This document shows, in pieces, positions 35,854 to 46,411 of a stretch of 64,000 nucleotides of DNA. Each line of letters starts with the position of its first letter. Within the stretch, counting starts at the first letter, position 1. The notes below the pieces were generated by a model. The model was not told the origin of the DNA. It did no database searches and saw only the letters and a list, made by a program, of their open reading frames with translations. Both the position numbers and the translations under genes were made by a program. The DNA is from Plenodomus lindquistii (lineage: Eukaryota; Ascomycota; Dothideomycetes; Pleosporales; Leptosphaeriaceae): the NCBI GenBank assembly GCA_025504975.1, contig JANUWI010000010.1, forward strand, positions 372,001-436,000, in the 5' to 3' direction.

Positions 35854-36706
35854 GTCGTTGCTTACATACATGCCAACAAACACTCAAACAAAGCAAGCAA
35901 GCAGAAAAAGTCTCGCCGTCGGTTGAAAGAGAAACGAACAACACATCAACAAGGGCCACAGACGTACCGGCAACCCTGACGCCCGAGATATGCTCTCGGA
36001 GGATTCGCACATTACATTTCGCGTATCTGGCCTTGGGTGAACAGCGCAGGGGCGGCGGGTATGCTTTGCGCAGGGCAGGGTGTTTGACACAGATCCTTGC
36101 TGTACGTAATGAGTGGGTATTCAACTATTCAACCCCTGTTTTGCACATCGTTATCTTGTTTCCATGCGCGCACGCGATGTGATGTCATGCTTGTGTATGG
36201 TGAAGAAACGTCCCGCAGCCGTTTGAGGAGTTGCGTGTTTCAGCCGTCAAGGGGAATTGCGTGGCGCGTCGAAGCGTATACGTAGCATGCAATTTCACCG
36301 ATTACATGGAGAATGGGGCACGAATGCCATATGATGTAATCATGGCGGCGCGTTGCGAGATGAAAGGGATGCTGTGGCGCAGACCGTGTGTCCTCTAGTA
36401 CGCTAAGAACGCATAAGAACGGGCGGCCGGCGTACGGTAAATCTCCCGGCCAAACATCCAGCAACGGAATCAACTCGGAGATGGGCAGTGAAAACAGCTT
36501 GCAAAAAAATCTCAGACGCCCATCTTCCCCACACTCTAAATATTGCTGTCGCTGGGACTAGCTCTTAGTGCCCGAATGCTTGATGTAGGTGGTCTCTTTT
36601 TGGACAGTACAGACACCCCCTTGCGCAGATATCGAGCATGCATCATGAATCTGACTCCCGGATGTAGTAAATCGCGCGCATCTGTCCATAGCAAACAATA
36701 CCAGAA
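35854..36706. other. intergenic region upstream of the RCC1-repeat gene
   Basis: About 850 bases with no credible gene. They hold the 3' flank of the Ifi6/27-like gene and the promoter of the next gene. Confidence 0.5.
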
Positions 36707-37897
36707 ATGGAGCTCTTTATTTTCGGTCCCCAGAGGGAAACTCGGCCGAGTGTGGCTGCGACTACACCTATGCTCAGGGCAAAGGTCGTCAAAGTGCTCT
36801 GGTCATCGTGGTGCGATGCCGTTGTTCTTACTCAGGACGACGAGGATAATTGCACGGTGGAGTATACGGGCATAGATGTCCCACCTAGCGTTGCAGACCA
36901 TGTTCATCAGGCCAAGTATCTCCGCAGTGCCTTCAATGGCGAAGGTGTCGTGGTGAACTTTTTCGGCAGCACCTTACATGATGGTCTGCGAGGATATGTC
37001 ATCTCCAGCCTAGATGGCAAAGGCAATATCGATAGCGTGGTGCTGTTCGCTACAGATGACGAGCTCGAGAACGGTCACAAAGCTGTGCATGCGTACAGTG
37101 TAGCTGGCGATCATGCCATCATGGACGTCAAAATATTGAGTGGAGGGGATATCCTGCTCAGTACAAGAGCCCGTGCAGATGGAGCAGAGCGTATCATTCG
37201 CTTGGAGAGCGTTGCGGAGTTGAGAAAGTATCTCGACTCTGACTCGCTGTCGCAGCCGCAACTTCTTGCTTCAAGTGTACCAGTTCAGTGGTGTACAAAT
37301 GCGACAACAAGCACAGCACTCATGCCAGATGCGAGGGTGTACACATATACGTCCGACCCGAGGTATCCGAAGTGTCTAGGCCGTCCATATGAGCGAGACT
37401 TAGGGTACGAAATCATTCCGTTCCTCTCAGAAATGGATGTCATTAAGATCGCGTCAGGTGGCTATCTGAGTGCAGCGTTGAGTGCAGATGGCGAGTTGTA
37501 CCTTTGGGGTCAGGTATGTCCTGATTCGGCAGGGAAGTTGCAGGTATTGGAAGAGAGTACAATGTCATATGAGGATAGCAGTGCGGAGGCGACATGCGTC
37601 GATGTCGATGGAGAACAGGACGAGTTTGTCAAGTGCTTGCGTGTTCGAATCAATGGCCATGAGGCCAGTGTGTACGATTTCAGCATTGGACATGGCCATA
37701 TCTGGATCGCTGCGGAGGTAATGGGTCATCAAGGGCGCGAAGGAGCGGTCTTCGTTGCAGGGGACAACAGTAGAGGTCAGCTTGGCCCAGGGTTACAAAA
37801 GGATTTTGTTGAAGACTCCCAAGAGATCAACTTCCTTCGGAATGCGCAAGTGGTACAGATTACTGCCGCAGGATGGACAACCTACGTTGCGACATAA
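36707..37897 (+). CDS. RCC1-repeat (beta-propeller) protein
   Basis: Single exon, 396 aa, starting MELFIFGPQRETRPS. The RCC1/BLIP-II-type repeats are degenerate but visible: IKIASGGYLSAALSADGELYLWG, GHGHIWIAAE and VFVAGDNSRGQLGPG, with a last AAGWTTYVAT. This matches short fungal RCC1-like proteins that form a seven-blade propeller; yeast Ats1 and related proteins belong to the same broad class. True Ran exchange factors are longer and carry a basic N-terminus, so a RanGEF role is unlikely. Partner and function are unknown. Confidence 0.85.
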   Translation: MELFIFGPQRETRPSVAATTPMLRAKVVKVLWSSWCDAVVLTQDDEDNCTVEYTGIDVPPSVADHVHQAKYLRSAFNGEGVVVNFFGSTLHDGLRGYVISSLDGKGNIDSVVLFATDDELENGHKAVHAYSVAGDHAIMDVKILSGGDILLSTRARADGAERIIRLESVAELRKYLDSDSLSQPQLLASSVPVQWCTNATTSTALMPDARVYTYTSDPRYPKCLGRPYERDLGYEIIPFLSEMDVIKIASGGYLSAALSADGELYLWGQVCPDSAGKLQVLEESTMSYEDSSAEATCVDVDGEQDEFVKCLRVRINGHEASVYDFSIGHGHIWIAAEVMGHQGREGAVFVAGDNSRGQLGPGLQKDFVEDSQEINFLRNAQVVQITAAGWTTYVAT

Positions 37898-38118
37898 ACT
37901 GTACTGACTTAGGGCATGTTTGAAACAACGTTTTGGAAAGATGCAGAAAGATAGGATTGTTGAGTAATGCATACTCAAGGCTCATGACGGGGCCATGGTA
38001 TTCCACGCATACTGGCATGGCAATCCCAACAAAAAGCTTACCCAATGTAAAACCTCATCCGTGTGGAGCGACAGCAAAGTATCCAACAAATTCTGGCGTC
38101 GATACATCAGAAACAACC

Positions 38119-39423
38119 TCAGCCTCGTAACGAGCCTCCGCAAAAGGACCGAAAGACCTGTGTTCCAGAGGCGGGCCCTTTCTCCACATCAAAAGTCGGG
38201 GCCCAAGGTTCCAATAGACCATGATGAAACACTGCTTGATCTGGCGGTGATTTATGCGAATCCTTGAGATCGATCCTCGTTGTAACCATTATGGAAGGTT
38301 GCCTCGAAGTGTGGTGGGACCTCCGAGTATTGATGTGGGTAAACCTCTTGGGCAGAACCATCGCGAAAACGGGACGCAAGTACGGACAACAGGCGACAAC
38401 GATCCCAATACTTATTTGAGCGACGGCCCACATCAAAGAGGTGCCTATCCTAACTGTCACGTCAATACCCTTGTACTGAACCTCCAAAAGCGCGCGAATG
38501 CGAAGTCCTCCGATGATGATCGTGCTGCGCCATCATCAGCAGTAGTCTCAAAACTGAATGTTGTATGCTAAGACATTAGGCCTAGAGCGAAGATGGCCGT
38601 GATGGCAATCCTGTGAGCAGGGCGAAGTTGTAATCCCCAAACAACGTAGTGTGGCAACAGCCATGTAAAGGTATCCAGGGCTACTCCTAGGGCCGCCGCG
38701 GCGATGATGAGAGGTGCAAGGCTGTAGCAGTATTTTGGGTTCTCGAAAGGCATAGTGTAGTTGTATTTAACTGGCCGGCAGTGCAGGAGAATGGTCAGGA
38801 CACTAGCGACACCAACCGCGATCGAGCCGATGATCAAGACGTATGCTGCATGGCCCATCAATAATGATCCCACAATCGAGAGCGGCTACGTAGCATGTGT
38901 ATGTACCAAGGTACCTGAGCCAAGGAGTCACTCTGGTGTACAGTGTCCGAATGAAGAATATCAAGATCGCAGACCGTGTCAAGGTTAGACTGATAGCCAT
39001 GGGGACGCGGAATAGCCAAAGCACCTGAATTTGTAAGCATGGAATGAAGCGTGGCAGCTGAAAGAACCAGAATGTACTATGAGTGTTCGTTTGAGTTCGC
39101 TCATTGTTGCATGAGTAATGCGTTCATGGACGAGTCTAGCGGCCATTGCTGTGACCTATTAGCGTGGGGTGCAAGTTGCATAGATGGGGTACTACGCACA
39201 AACTATGAACATTGCCACAACGACGTATAGGGACAGCTATGAGCCAACGTTAGTGAAGCGACTACATATCAGAGTGTTGCTGTACCAGAGATAACAGCAA
39301 CAGAATGTCATCGATAGCCCATAGCTGTCCCATGGCGCGCTTTGTCAGGCAGCGGGCAACGAAGACGGACAAGGGTAAGACCGAGAGTATGACGATCCCA
39401 GCAAGATATGAGCCGAGCAGCAT
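38119..39423 (-). CDS. rhodopsin-domain (SAT/PTH11-like) integral membrane protein
   Basis: Model: complement(join(38119..38524, 38575..38845, 38907..39024, 39078..39155, 39204..39236, 39286..39423)), 347 aa; five introns of 48-61 nt all close in phase. About seven hydrophobic helices are visible, with family landmarks: LGSYLAGIVILSVLPLSVFV, WAIDDILLLLSL, LTRSAILIFFIRTLY, LTILLHCRPVKY, NPKYCYSLAPLIIAAAALGV, AIFALGLITIIIGGLRIRAL, SLMWAVAQISIGIVVACCPY and LRPVF with a final KR. Proteins with this fungal rhodopsin domain are plasma-membrane receptor-like proteins, often lineage-specific and expanded. Start: ATG 39423 is the first Met in a frame that is open back into the transposon end. The last intron has a weak GTCTTA donor. 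A decayed transposon lies about 140 bp upstream and may have cut the promoter or an earlier exon. Confidence 0.75.
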
Positions 39424-39565
39424 CGATGGTACGGGGATGGTCCAAAAAGGTAACAACAGGACGGAGTACCGGTGCTCTAGGAGGTAGCCGTGCGCATAAC
39501 GGACAACGGTGCAATAGCTGAGGGCGTGAGGAGCGGATGTGTCTCGAGATAGAGTACAGTACGTA

Positions 39566-39596
39566 CTGGTTGACGACAAAAGTACTCACCTGTGGG
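39566..39596. repeat. left terminal inverted repeat
   Basis: 31 bases from CTGGTTGACG to ACCTGTGGG. They are the reverse complement of the right end except for a one-base length difference near the tip. Confidence 0.85.
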
Positions 39597-40654
39597 TCGT
39601 GTGGGGGAGGCTTAGCTGCCCGTGCGTACGGAGATTAAAAGCACTGTAGTCTTATATATTACATGCAAATCCACAGTATTTGTATAGTAAAATATGCGCC
39701 TTTTAAACTATAAATGCTAGGCTCTCTGCCTGGCACTGCTAGCAGTTATTCTTTACTTTAACTACCTCTTTAACTACTACTTTCTATTTTATCTTTATAG
39801 CTACTCTATTAACCCCTCTATTAACCCTACCTCTAACTCTAACCCGCAAACGCCGCCTTTACTAATATTTTAATTGTGATAAGCAGCTTATTATTAGAGT
39901 ACTAAAGGACGTAGGCTATATATAGCAGTTTATTGCAGACTATATAGAGTGCTTACTCTACTAGGTAAGGTACTCTTTAACTATACTAGCTACTTTCTAG
40001 AAGCGCTCTAGTAGACTAGCTCTACTCTCTCTAGAGTAGGTAGAGACTTTAATCTTTTTTATTTATTAGAGCTAGCAGACCTAGCAGATAAGCTACTTTA
40101 CTTTTATTTAATACTTTTTAAATTAGAGAGTTACTAAGTATTCTATTTAATATACACTTTAAGCAGCTAGGTACTAAAAAAGAATTGCCTTTACTAAACT
40201 ATCTTTTTCTAAAGTAAATAAAAAGGTCTAGCTTTACTAAGCTAAAGAACACGTATATTAGATACAGGATTAGTAGAATAGAGTACTCTAGTCTAATAAA
40301 ACTTAGGTAACTAGAGGCTAGCACTAGAAAAAGTAGGTAATAAAGTTTAAATATAAAGCTTTTAATAATACCTACTTAGTAAATAAAGTAAAGAAAAAAA
40401 ATAGCTAAATATTCTAAAGCTGCTTTTTAGAGAGTAAAAAAGGTCTCTGCCTCTTCTAGAAGAAAAAGTAGAGAATAATAAATAGAGAGCGGTACTCTAA
40501 AAGAGTTATCCCCTTTATAGAGGGATAGATTAGAATAAAACTAGGACGTTAGGAAATTCTATTGTATAGTAAATTGAGTAAGTAGATGGAAAGTAACGTA
40601 AATAGCTGGTAATTAACGTGAATTACCAATTTACCACTTTTACCCTACGAGGCC

Positions 40655-41245
40655 TTTTTTCACGTAGTTTACTAGTAATTTACTAGTAAATAACGTAAGT
40701 AACGTGAATTACTTTAAGTACTATTTTCACTTAATTTACCTCGCTTACCTCGCTTACCTCCTAGACCCCTGCTAGTTTAAAATAAAAAAGAACTTTACTT
40801 TTTTAAACTCTTTTAAGTTATATAACAACGTACGCAATTAATATAATAATATAATAGAAGTTTCTAAATACTAAAATATTACCTTTATAGGCTTAGCGCG
40901 AAAAAAAAATATAGTTTTATTATCTATTTAAACTATTAGCAGCCCCTGCAAATTATTTTTAAGCGAGGAACATTAAAACTTTTTAGTAAATAATTAATAA
41001 CTATAGAACGGCTAGGCCTAAAATAGTAATTCTTTAACTAATTTATAGCTAAACATTTATTCTATATTATTAGAATTTCAATTGCCTGATTAGGACTAGT
41101 TTCAATTTTTCATGGTGTTTGACGTTCGTGGGGTCAATGGGGTGAGCGAGGTAAATGAGGTAAATCAAGCCATTCACGTCAGCCACACTACTTAAGTCTT
41201 TTCCTAGTCATTTACTAGTAATTTAACTCATTTACAATGCGCTTG
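40655..41245. mobile_element. possible nested small inverted-repeat element
   Basis: Two arms of about 110 bases (about 40655-40770 and 41128-41245) are imperfect reverse complements. Each holds TTTACTAGTAA, a CACGTGA-like GTGAAT block and TTTACCTCGC-type units in mirrored order, followed by GACCCC at the inner side. The core between them is AT-rich and without coding capacity. This suggests a MITE-like or solo inverted-repeat element inserted into the larger transposon before RIP acted. The outer boundaries are not resolved, and mutation has blurred the arms. Confidence 0.4.
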
Positions 41246-41699
41246 GTGAATGACCAGAATGCTACAAAAAGTTTTTTTCTAACGGACAGATCTTTATACA
41301 GGATAATACTTCTATCTACTCTACTAGAGTAGCTATATAGAAGCTATATAATTATAGTATTTTTTCTATATAGTAGCTAGCGTACAGCCCTAATTTTAAC
41401 TCTATTAAGGCTATCTAGAATTAGATAAAAGACTAGATTAAAGCTAATTACCTAGATCTGCTAGCAGGTAGGCAGTATTTATATAATTAACTTTATAAAG
41501 CTATAAAAGTAGCCTAGGACTCTATAACTTTTTAATACCTTTAGAATTTAGTAAATAGTATAGGGGCATAGTATACAGCTGTTATTGCTGCTTAGAGTAG
41601 CTACACAAAGTACTAAAATTAATTAAAAGTTTAAGATTTTGTATATAATACTGTATTATCTGAAGTTGGTATAGCTTGAAGCCAGGGGTACGTAAGCGC

Positions 41700-41731
41700 C
41701 CCACAGGTGAGTACTTTTGTCGTCAACCAAG
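41700..41731. repeat. right terminal inverted repeat
   Basis: 32 bases from CCCACAGGTGAG to GTCAACCAAG, pairing with 39566-39596. The sequence resumes unique, GC-normal composition immediately outside. Confidence 0.85.
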
Positions 41732-43730
41732 TAAGCTGGAGTGATGCTGTTTCCGTGAGAGCCGTGGAGAAGGTAGTCGGAACAGCAGCCGCAAGCCGAG
41801 GAAAGCAAACGGTGCAACAACCACCCGGCTGGCACGATGTTTTGCGACCAGGGTCCTGTGTCTTCCTCGCACGGAGAAGAGTCATATTCTAGAGCTCCGC
41901 GACAACGTTTGGCTCTGGTGAGAGTCGTTTCAGCAGTCAGCGGACACTTGATTAGAGTTTCCTTGGCCTGTGCAAATCATGGGGCAGAACGGCCCTACCC
42001 GCAACACGCATGCTGTTTACATGGTGGTGTTGATGTTTTAGGCAGTCATTTTCCATCGACCAGGGATTAAGTGGGAAGCGACATTATCGAGTTCGGTGCC
42101 GGCGCCGGCATTTGCACTGGGTGCACAAGGGCCTGCAGCTGCTGGGTTGCAAGGCGAGCAGAAGTGTAATTTGCTGAATGAAAGAGCCCGACTGTGAGAT
42201 GAGAGGCTTGCTGCGTAGAGTTTTTGGTCGGTGAGTCTTAGAGTCGTCGTACGTGGTGATGAGGTGTAGCTGACTGTTTCACGATGTAATCACTAGGAAA
42301 CGCCCAGGCAGGCACCACGCATGGTGTTGCACGAGTGAGGCGTCGGCCTACTGTGTACACAGTACCATGTAGGTGTTGAATAGAGAGGGCGCTAGATTCG
42401 GCACCAAGGTGCCGTGAACATGGATAGCGACCATGTTTTGAGGCTAGGTATAGAAGGTACCCACGGGCAGAACTATTGGAGCTAAGACTCCACAGCCACT
42501 CTTGCAGGGTATTGGGCATTGGCAACACCAACGTCCAACACGGATATCCGTGTTTTTCAGTCGACTCTGTTTCCATACCAGCGTCTCGTATTCCGCCCTC
42601 GGTCCGATGACACCCCGCAAAGTGCAGGTAGACTCTTCTTCGGCAGCAATTGCGATGCAAACCAAGTGCCAGGAGACGAAAAGCAACTTGGGAACTCTGT
42701 TGGACGCGGTGATTTTCTTTGTTGTCACGCAAAAGAATGCTAATGCACCACATGGCGCGTTGCAGGGCATCATCGAGATGGATTCGCGACATGGCCCGCC
42801 TCTTGTACGCCCGTGTTGCGTATACAGGCGCCGATCGACTCACTAGAATTTTCTTCGTGTCGGGCAATTGTCCAGTCAAAAGGAAGCTTTTCAGGCAAGA
42901 CATTGTCGGCCGCATCTGTGGCAGGGCTGGTGCAGCCACTGTCGAAACAGAAGGTGATTGGAAGGGCAAGGATTCAGTCGATCATGCTGATCTCCTCCGT
43001 ATCCCATCAGCATGCCTCGCTTGCTGCGACATGGACTTGTGTAATGATGAGGGAGGATTTACGCAAGCAAATTTCTACCGTGCAAAAGCCGTGACAGGCT
43101 GCTGCTGGATCACGATCATGCTCACGCGCTGTAGCGTAGCGCAACACCAGCCAAAGGTAAAAGACCAACTCGGCTCATTGCCACGACGTTAAACAAGCTC
43201 GGGTTACAGGCGATACTTGATCTGCACTCCCATTCGCCAGCGCAACGCTACCGCGACCGGGATCCCGAACAGGGCAGAGGACGCCAGTCAGGGGTTGCAG
43301 CAGTTCGTCCTTCTTTTGCACTTCCAAGGCCGTGCAAGACCCGCCCGTGCCCGGCCCAAGTCTGTTAACGTCATGTGCCTGCATCGTCTGCCTGCCAAAC
43401 CGTACTTGTCGCCTTGGGGCGCCGCTCTATTCCAGGGTGCCTGGGACCTGGGTTCGATGCGGGCCACTCATATCAGCCTGGCCGATCCGTTTGCACAAAC
43501 TTTACAGCCGTTTTTACTTTCTTAGCAGCCTCGCCATTCCGCTCTCTCCGGTCTACACTTTTGCATATCTCCTCACTCGACCGCTGCAGTACTTAGAGAC
43601 CTGTTGATCTTGTTCAGCATCCAAACAGTCTTTACAGCTCCTGGTTTCTGATCTGCCTCACACCACCCGGCCATCCTGCTGGATATGACCTGCCAGCTAT
43701 AGCGTGGTCACCTAGAGAACTTGCACACAA
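41732..43730. other. 2-kb region without a convincing gene
   Basis: A 243-codon open frame on the minus strand (42238-42969) and shorter frames on both strands are present. None carries a recognisable domain or splices into one, so they are left out. The 3' part holds the promoter of the gene at 43731. Confidence 0.45.
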
Positions 43731-44966
43731 ATGGACAACCGCCAACTCCAGCGGCCGGACAGCCAACGGTCACGCATGCAGCGACAAAGAAGCAACTCGT
43801 TCCCCATTGTCGAGGCTCTCGGATGCTCGACGCCTGAAGCACAGTTGATCTTGGCTGAGGGCAGGGCCGCAGTGCAAAAACGCCGCGCTAGAGGCCGGCG
43901 TAACCGATCCGTCAATGATGAGGACATCACCACATTCGACCCTCGGGATCATGTGAAATATCTCCATGAGCTGTCCCTGATAGCCACACCACAGGAACGG
44001 CCCATCGCCCAGGAATCAAAAAGCTGCCATGCTCGGATCCCCTCAGACGTTACCGACGGGAGCACATGTACTGTCGTGCCGCTACCTCGTGACGGTGACC
44101 TGTCCACCAGCACTTCACCCGCGAGCCCGCTAGGAGATTACTCTGCAAACCTGGCACAGTTCATCAAGGCACAACTCAAATCCATCCCGACATACAGACC
44201 ATCCGATGATGCTGCGCCACTCTCGCCGCGTTCGTGCCCAGATTTGTCTTTCCCGCTCGCATCACCGCCACAATCACCAAGCAAGGTGGTGAGACGACCC
44301 GCCGAAGCACCGAAAGTCATCGATATTCCCCCGATCAGGCCGCCCATGCTGAGCGCTTTTTCGGCTTGGAGCTCGACCACTGATGATGACGATACTGATG
44401 ATGAGGCACTGCCACTGCCCGGGTTCCCGGCTAACGATGCTGGCTCGTTGTCCAAAGTCAACAGCTACACGCCCTCAGTTCTAGGCTATTACGAGCTGTC
44501 CAACAACTCTTCGTTCCTGTTCCCGTCTACACCATCAGAAGAAGAGTCTGATCCCGACACGACCAAAGGACTCACTTTTCCAAGTGATTCGACCTTGCCT
44601 ACATCTTCGAGTGAAAGCCATGATGATGATGATGATGATGATGACGACTACCCCTCATCTTCGCACTCGCGCCCGCAGCTCACGTCATCCGCACCATCGT
44701 ATACCTCGTCGACATCAAGTTCATCCTACTTTGACTGCAAGCGTCCCACCATCATCACACCTGCAATGAAGAACCGGATCATTGCAGCGGTTACACCCCC
44801 ACACCGAGAAAACAAGATGCTCACTGCCATCTCACCCTGGGAAGGCGGGGCTCTGAGCAACGTACACGATGTATTCATCGAATCCCAACACAGAGTTCAT
44901 GTCGATGGCATGTCTTTCGATATGCTCCGAGACTTTGTGTCTCCTGGTGGGGCGACGCCCTGCTGA
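43731..44966 (+). CDS. Ser/Pro/Asp-rich protein of unknown function, 411 aa
   Basis: Single exon from MDNRQLQRPDSQRSRMQRQR to a TGA. Residues 28-60 form the most structured part (EALGCSTPEAQLILAEGRAA followed by a basic KRRARGRRNRS cluster, a possible nuclear signal). The middle is disordered with repeated SP motifs (PLSPRSCPDL, LASPPQSPSK) that could be proline-directed kinase sites. Two acidic runs are present: TTDDDDTDDE and a nine-residue Asp run encoded by a GAT/GAC microsatellite at about 44620-44646. The C-terminus is again more conserved-looking (MKNRIIAAVTPPHRENKMLT, FDMLRDFVSPGG). I do not recognise the family. A signalling or regulatory role is inference from composition. Confidence 0.75.
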   Translation: MDNRQLQRPDSQRSRMQRQRSNSFPIVEALGCSTPEAQLILAEGRAAVQKRRARGRRNRSVNDEDITTFDPRDHVKYLHELSLIATPQERPIAQESKSCHARIPSDVTDGSTCTVVPLPRDGDLSTSTSPASPLGDYSANLAQFIKAQLKSIPTYRPSDDAAPLSPRSCPDLSFPLASPPQSPSKVVRRPAEAPKVIDIPPIRPPMLSAFSAWSSTTDDDDTDDEALPLPGFPANDAGSLSKVNSYTPSVLGYYELSNNSSFLFPSTPSEEESDPDTTKGLTFPSDSTLPTSSSESHDDDDDDDDDYPSSSHSRPQLTSSAPSYTSSTSSSSYFDCKRPTIITPAMKNRIIAAVTPPHRENKMLTAISPWEGGALSNVHDVFIESQHRVHVDGMSFDMLRDFVSPGGATPC

Positions 44967-46157
44967 TGCCAAGCTGCATCAGAGACTGTACCTCGTCTTT
45001 TTCCTTTTTGACTATCAAGCGCCTGCTTTCCAACTGCTGTATATCCAGACTGTTTTGACATGTGGTCAGCCGGTCTCGCCACATTGCCAGCCAGGGTCTT
45101 GCCTTTTGCCTCTCGTCCTTGTCTATTCTCCTCTTGTCATTTCACACGCACAATACCGTTTTTTGTAATCCTGCGCGCGGCGTTGTTCAGAAACGACAGA
45201 AGACGTAGATTGTTCATCACACATTTTCTTTTTCCTTTTTGGTGCTTCGGCTCGATTTTTGTTCTAGCGATTTTGTTTGGTTTGCCTTGGGTTGTTGGAG
45301 TATGGTATGTACACTGTTCCCATTTTGGGCTTTCCCGCACATGACGAGCGAACGAACGCACACGATACCCTTCTTTTGGACAGGTTTTTTTCTGGTTCGA
45401 ATCGAGACTGTACTGTACTGTACTGTATATATATTCAACACATGAGACTGACTTACTGGCTGGGAGGAAGCGGCCACATCAATTGGCAAGCAAGACGTAG
45501 TAGTAGTAGTAGTAGGAGTAGTAGTGAAACAAAACAAAAACCAGTATATATATCATTGCAAATGCTACTATTACTTGCACCATCATTCTCCTGCCCGTGC
45601 ATCGTCAAGACGTTCCAGGACGACGTTGATGATTGTTCCGACGACGTGGTAAGGTTGTGCATAGTGCGGTGCAGTGGGTTGGGATTTGCAAGCCAGATCG
45701 ACATGGTTGAGGAAGCGGTGAGGGTTGGGAGTAGTCGATGGCTGGGTGGGTGGCTGCAAGGTCCCGCTGCCTGCAGATCTGGGGACGGGAAGGAGACGCA
45801 TGGTCGCACGTCGCACGTCGCACGTCGCTTATCCGTGGGCGACGTCATGTGTGATTGGCTGCGTTGGCGGAGGGGAGCTTCCACCCCAACTGATGCGACT
45901 CGCCGTGAGCCTGCTACCGTACTACGGCTACAGACTGCGCCAGACAACAGGCTTCGGCTCAGCATAGTCGCTTCGCATGGCTGTAATCCAGGCATCGCTC
46001 TGCTGGTCGTGTACTTTTATGCCGCTCACCCTCGGGCCATGATGTATTAGGACACGTTTGCCCTACCGACCCCACAGTCGCAGCGCAGCGCAGCGTCAGC
46101 GCAGCGTCAGCACGCCCGCCTTGCTACTATCAACCTGCAAACAACGTCCACTCCACC
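44967..46157. promoter_or_regulatory. upstream region of the signal peptide peptidase gene
   Basis: About 1.2 kb without a credible gene. It holds small tandem repeats: a TGTAC run near 45410-45425, an AGT trinucleotide run near 45498-45527, a CGCACGT run near 45806-45830 and a GCGCAGCGTCA run near 46083-46110 just before the start codon. Confidence 0.45.
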
Positions 46158-46379
46158 ATGGCCGACACCGGCGATCCAGGCGTCTTTGCGCAAATCTTGG
46201 GCCGCGCCGCCTACGAATTCTCCGTCATGCAGCCCATGCTGCCCACCTACCTCCACCTCATCGCCTCGGCCCTCTTCCCCATCTACACGGGCGCCCACGC
46301 CTCGCTCTCCCGCCCCTCGACCGCTGCGAAGCCCCCCAAGAAGAAGCCGAAAAGCGACGCCGACGATGGCGACGACACG

Positions 46380-46411
<32 letters not shown>

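Larger units (their letters stand above)
39566..41731. mobile_element. RIP-degraded Tc1/mariner-like DNA transposon remnant, 2166 bp
   Basis: The two ends are inverted copies of one sequence. The left end begins CTGGTTGACGACAAAAGTAC and the right end, reverse-complemented, begins CTTGGTTGACGACAAAAGTA; they match over about 30 bases with one inserted base. Both ends are flanked by TA (39564-39565 and 41732-41733), as expected for the TA target duplication of the Tc1/mariner superfamily. The length is close to that of fungal Fot1/Pogo-type elements (about 1.8-2.0 kb). The interior from about 39650 to 41690 is very AT-rich, full of TpA and short of CpA, with stops in every frame, the usual product of repeat-induced point mutation. 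No transposase frame survives. Superfamily assignment rests on ends, flanks and size only. Confidence 0.75.

Noticed and set aside
42238..42969. 243-codon open frame on the minus strand
   Set aside because: No domain, no convincing start, and other frames in the same place look equally protein-like. At ordinary GC content a frame of this length can occur by chance.
43445..43475. GGGTTCGATGC string resembling a tRNA T-loop on the plus strand
   Set aside because: The upstream bases do not fold into the other three arms.
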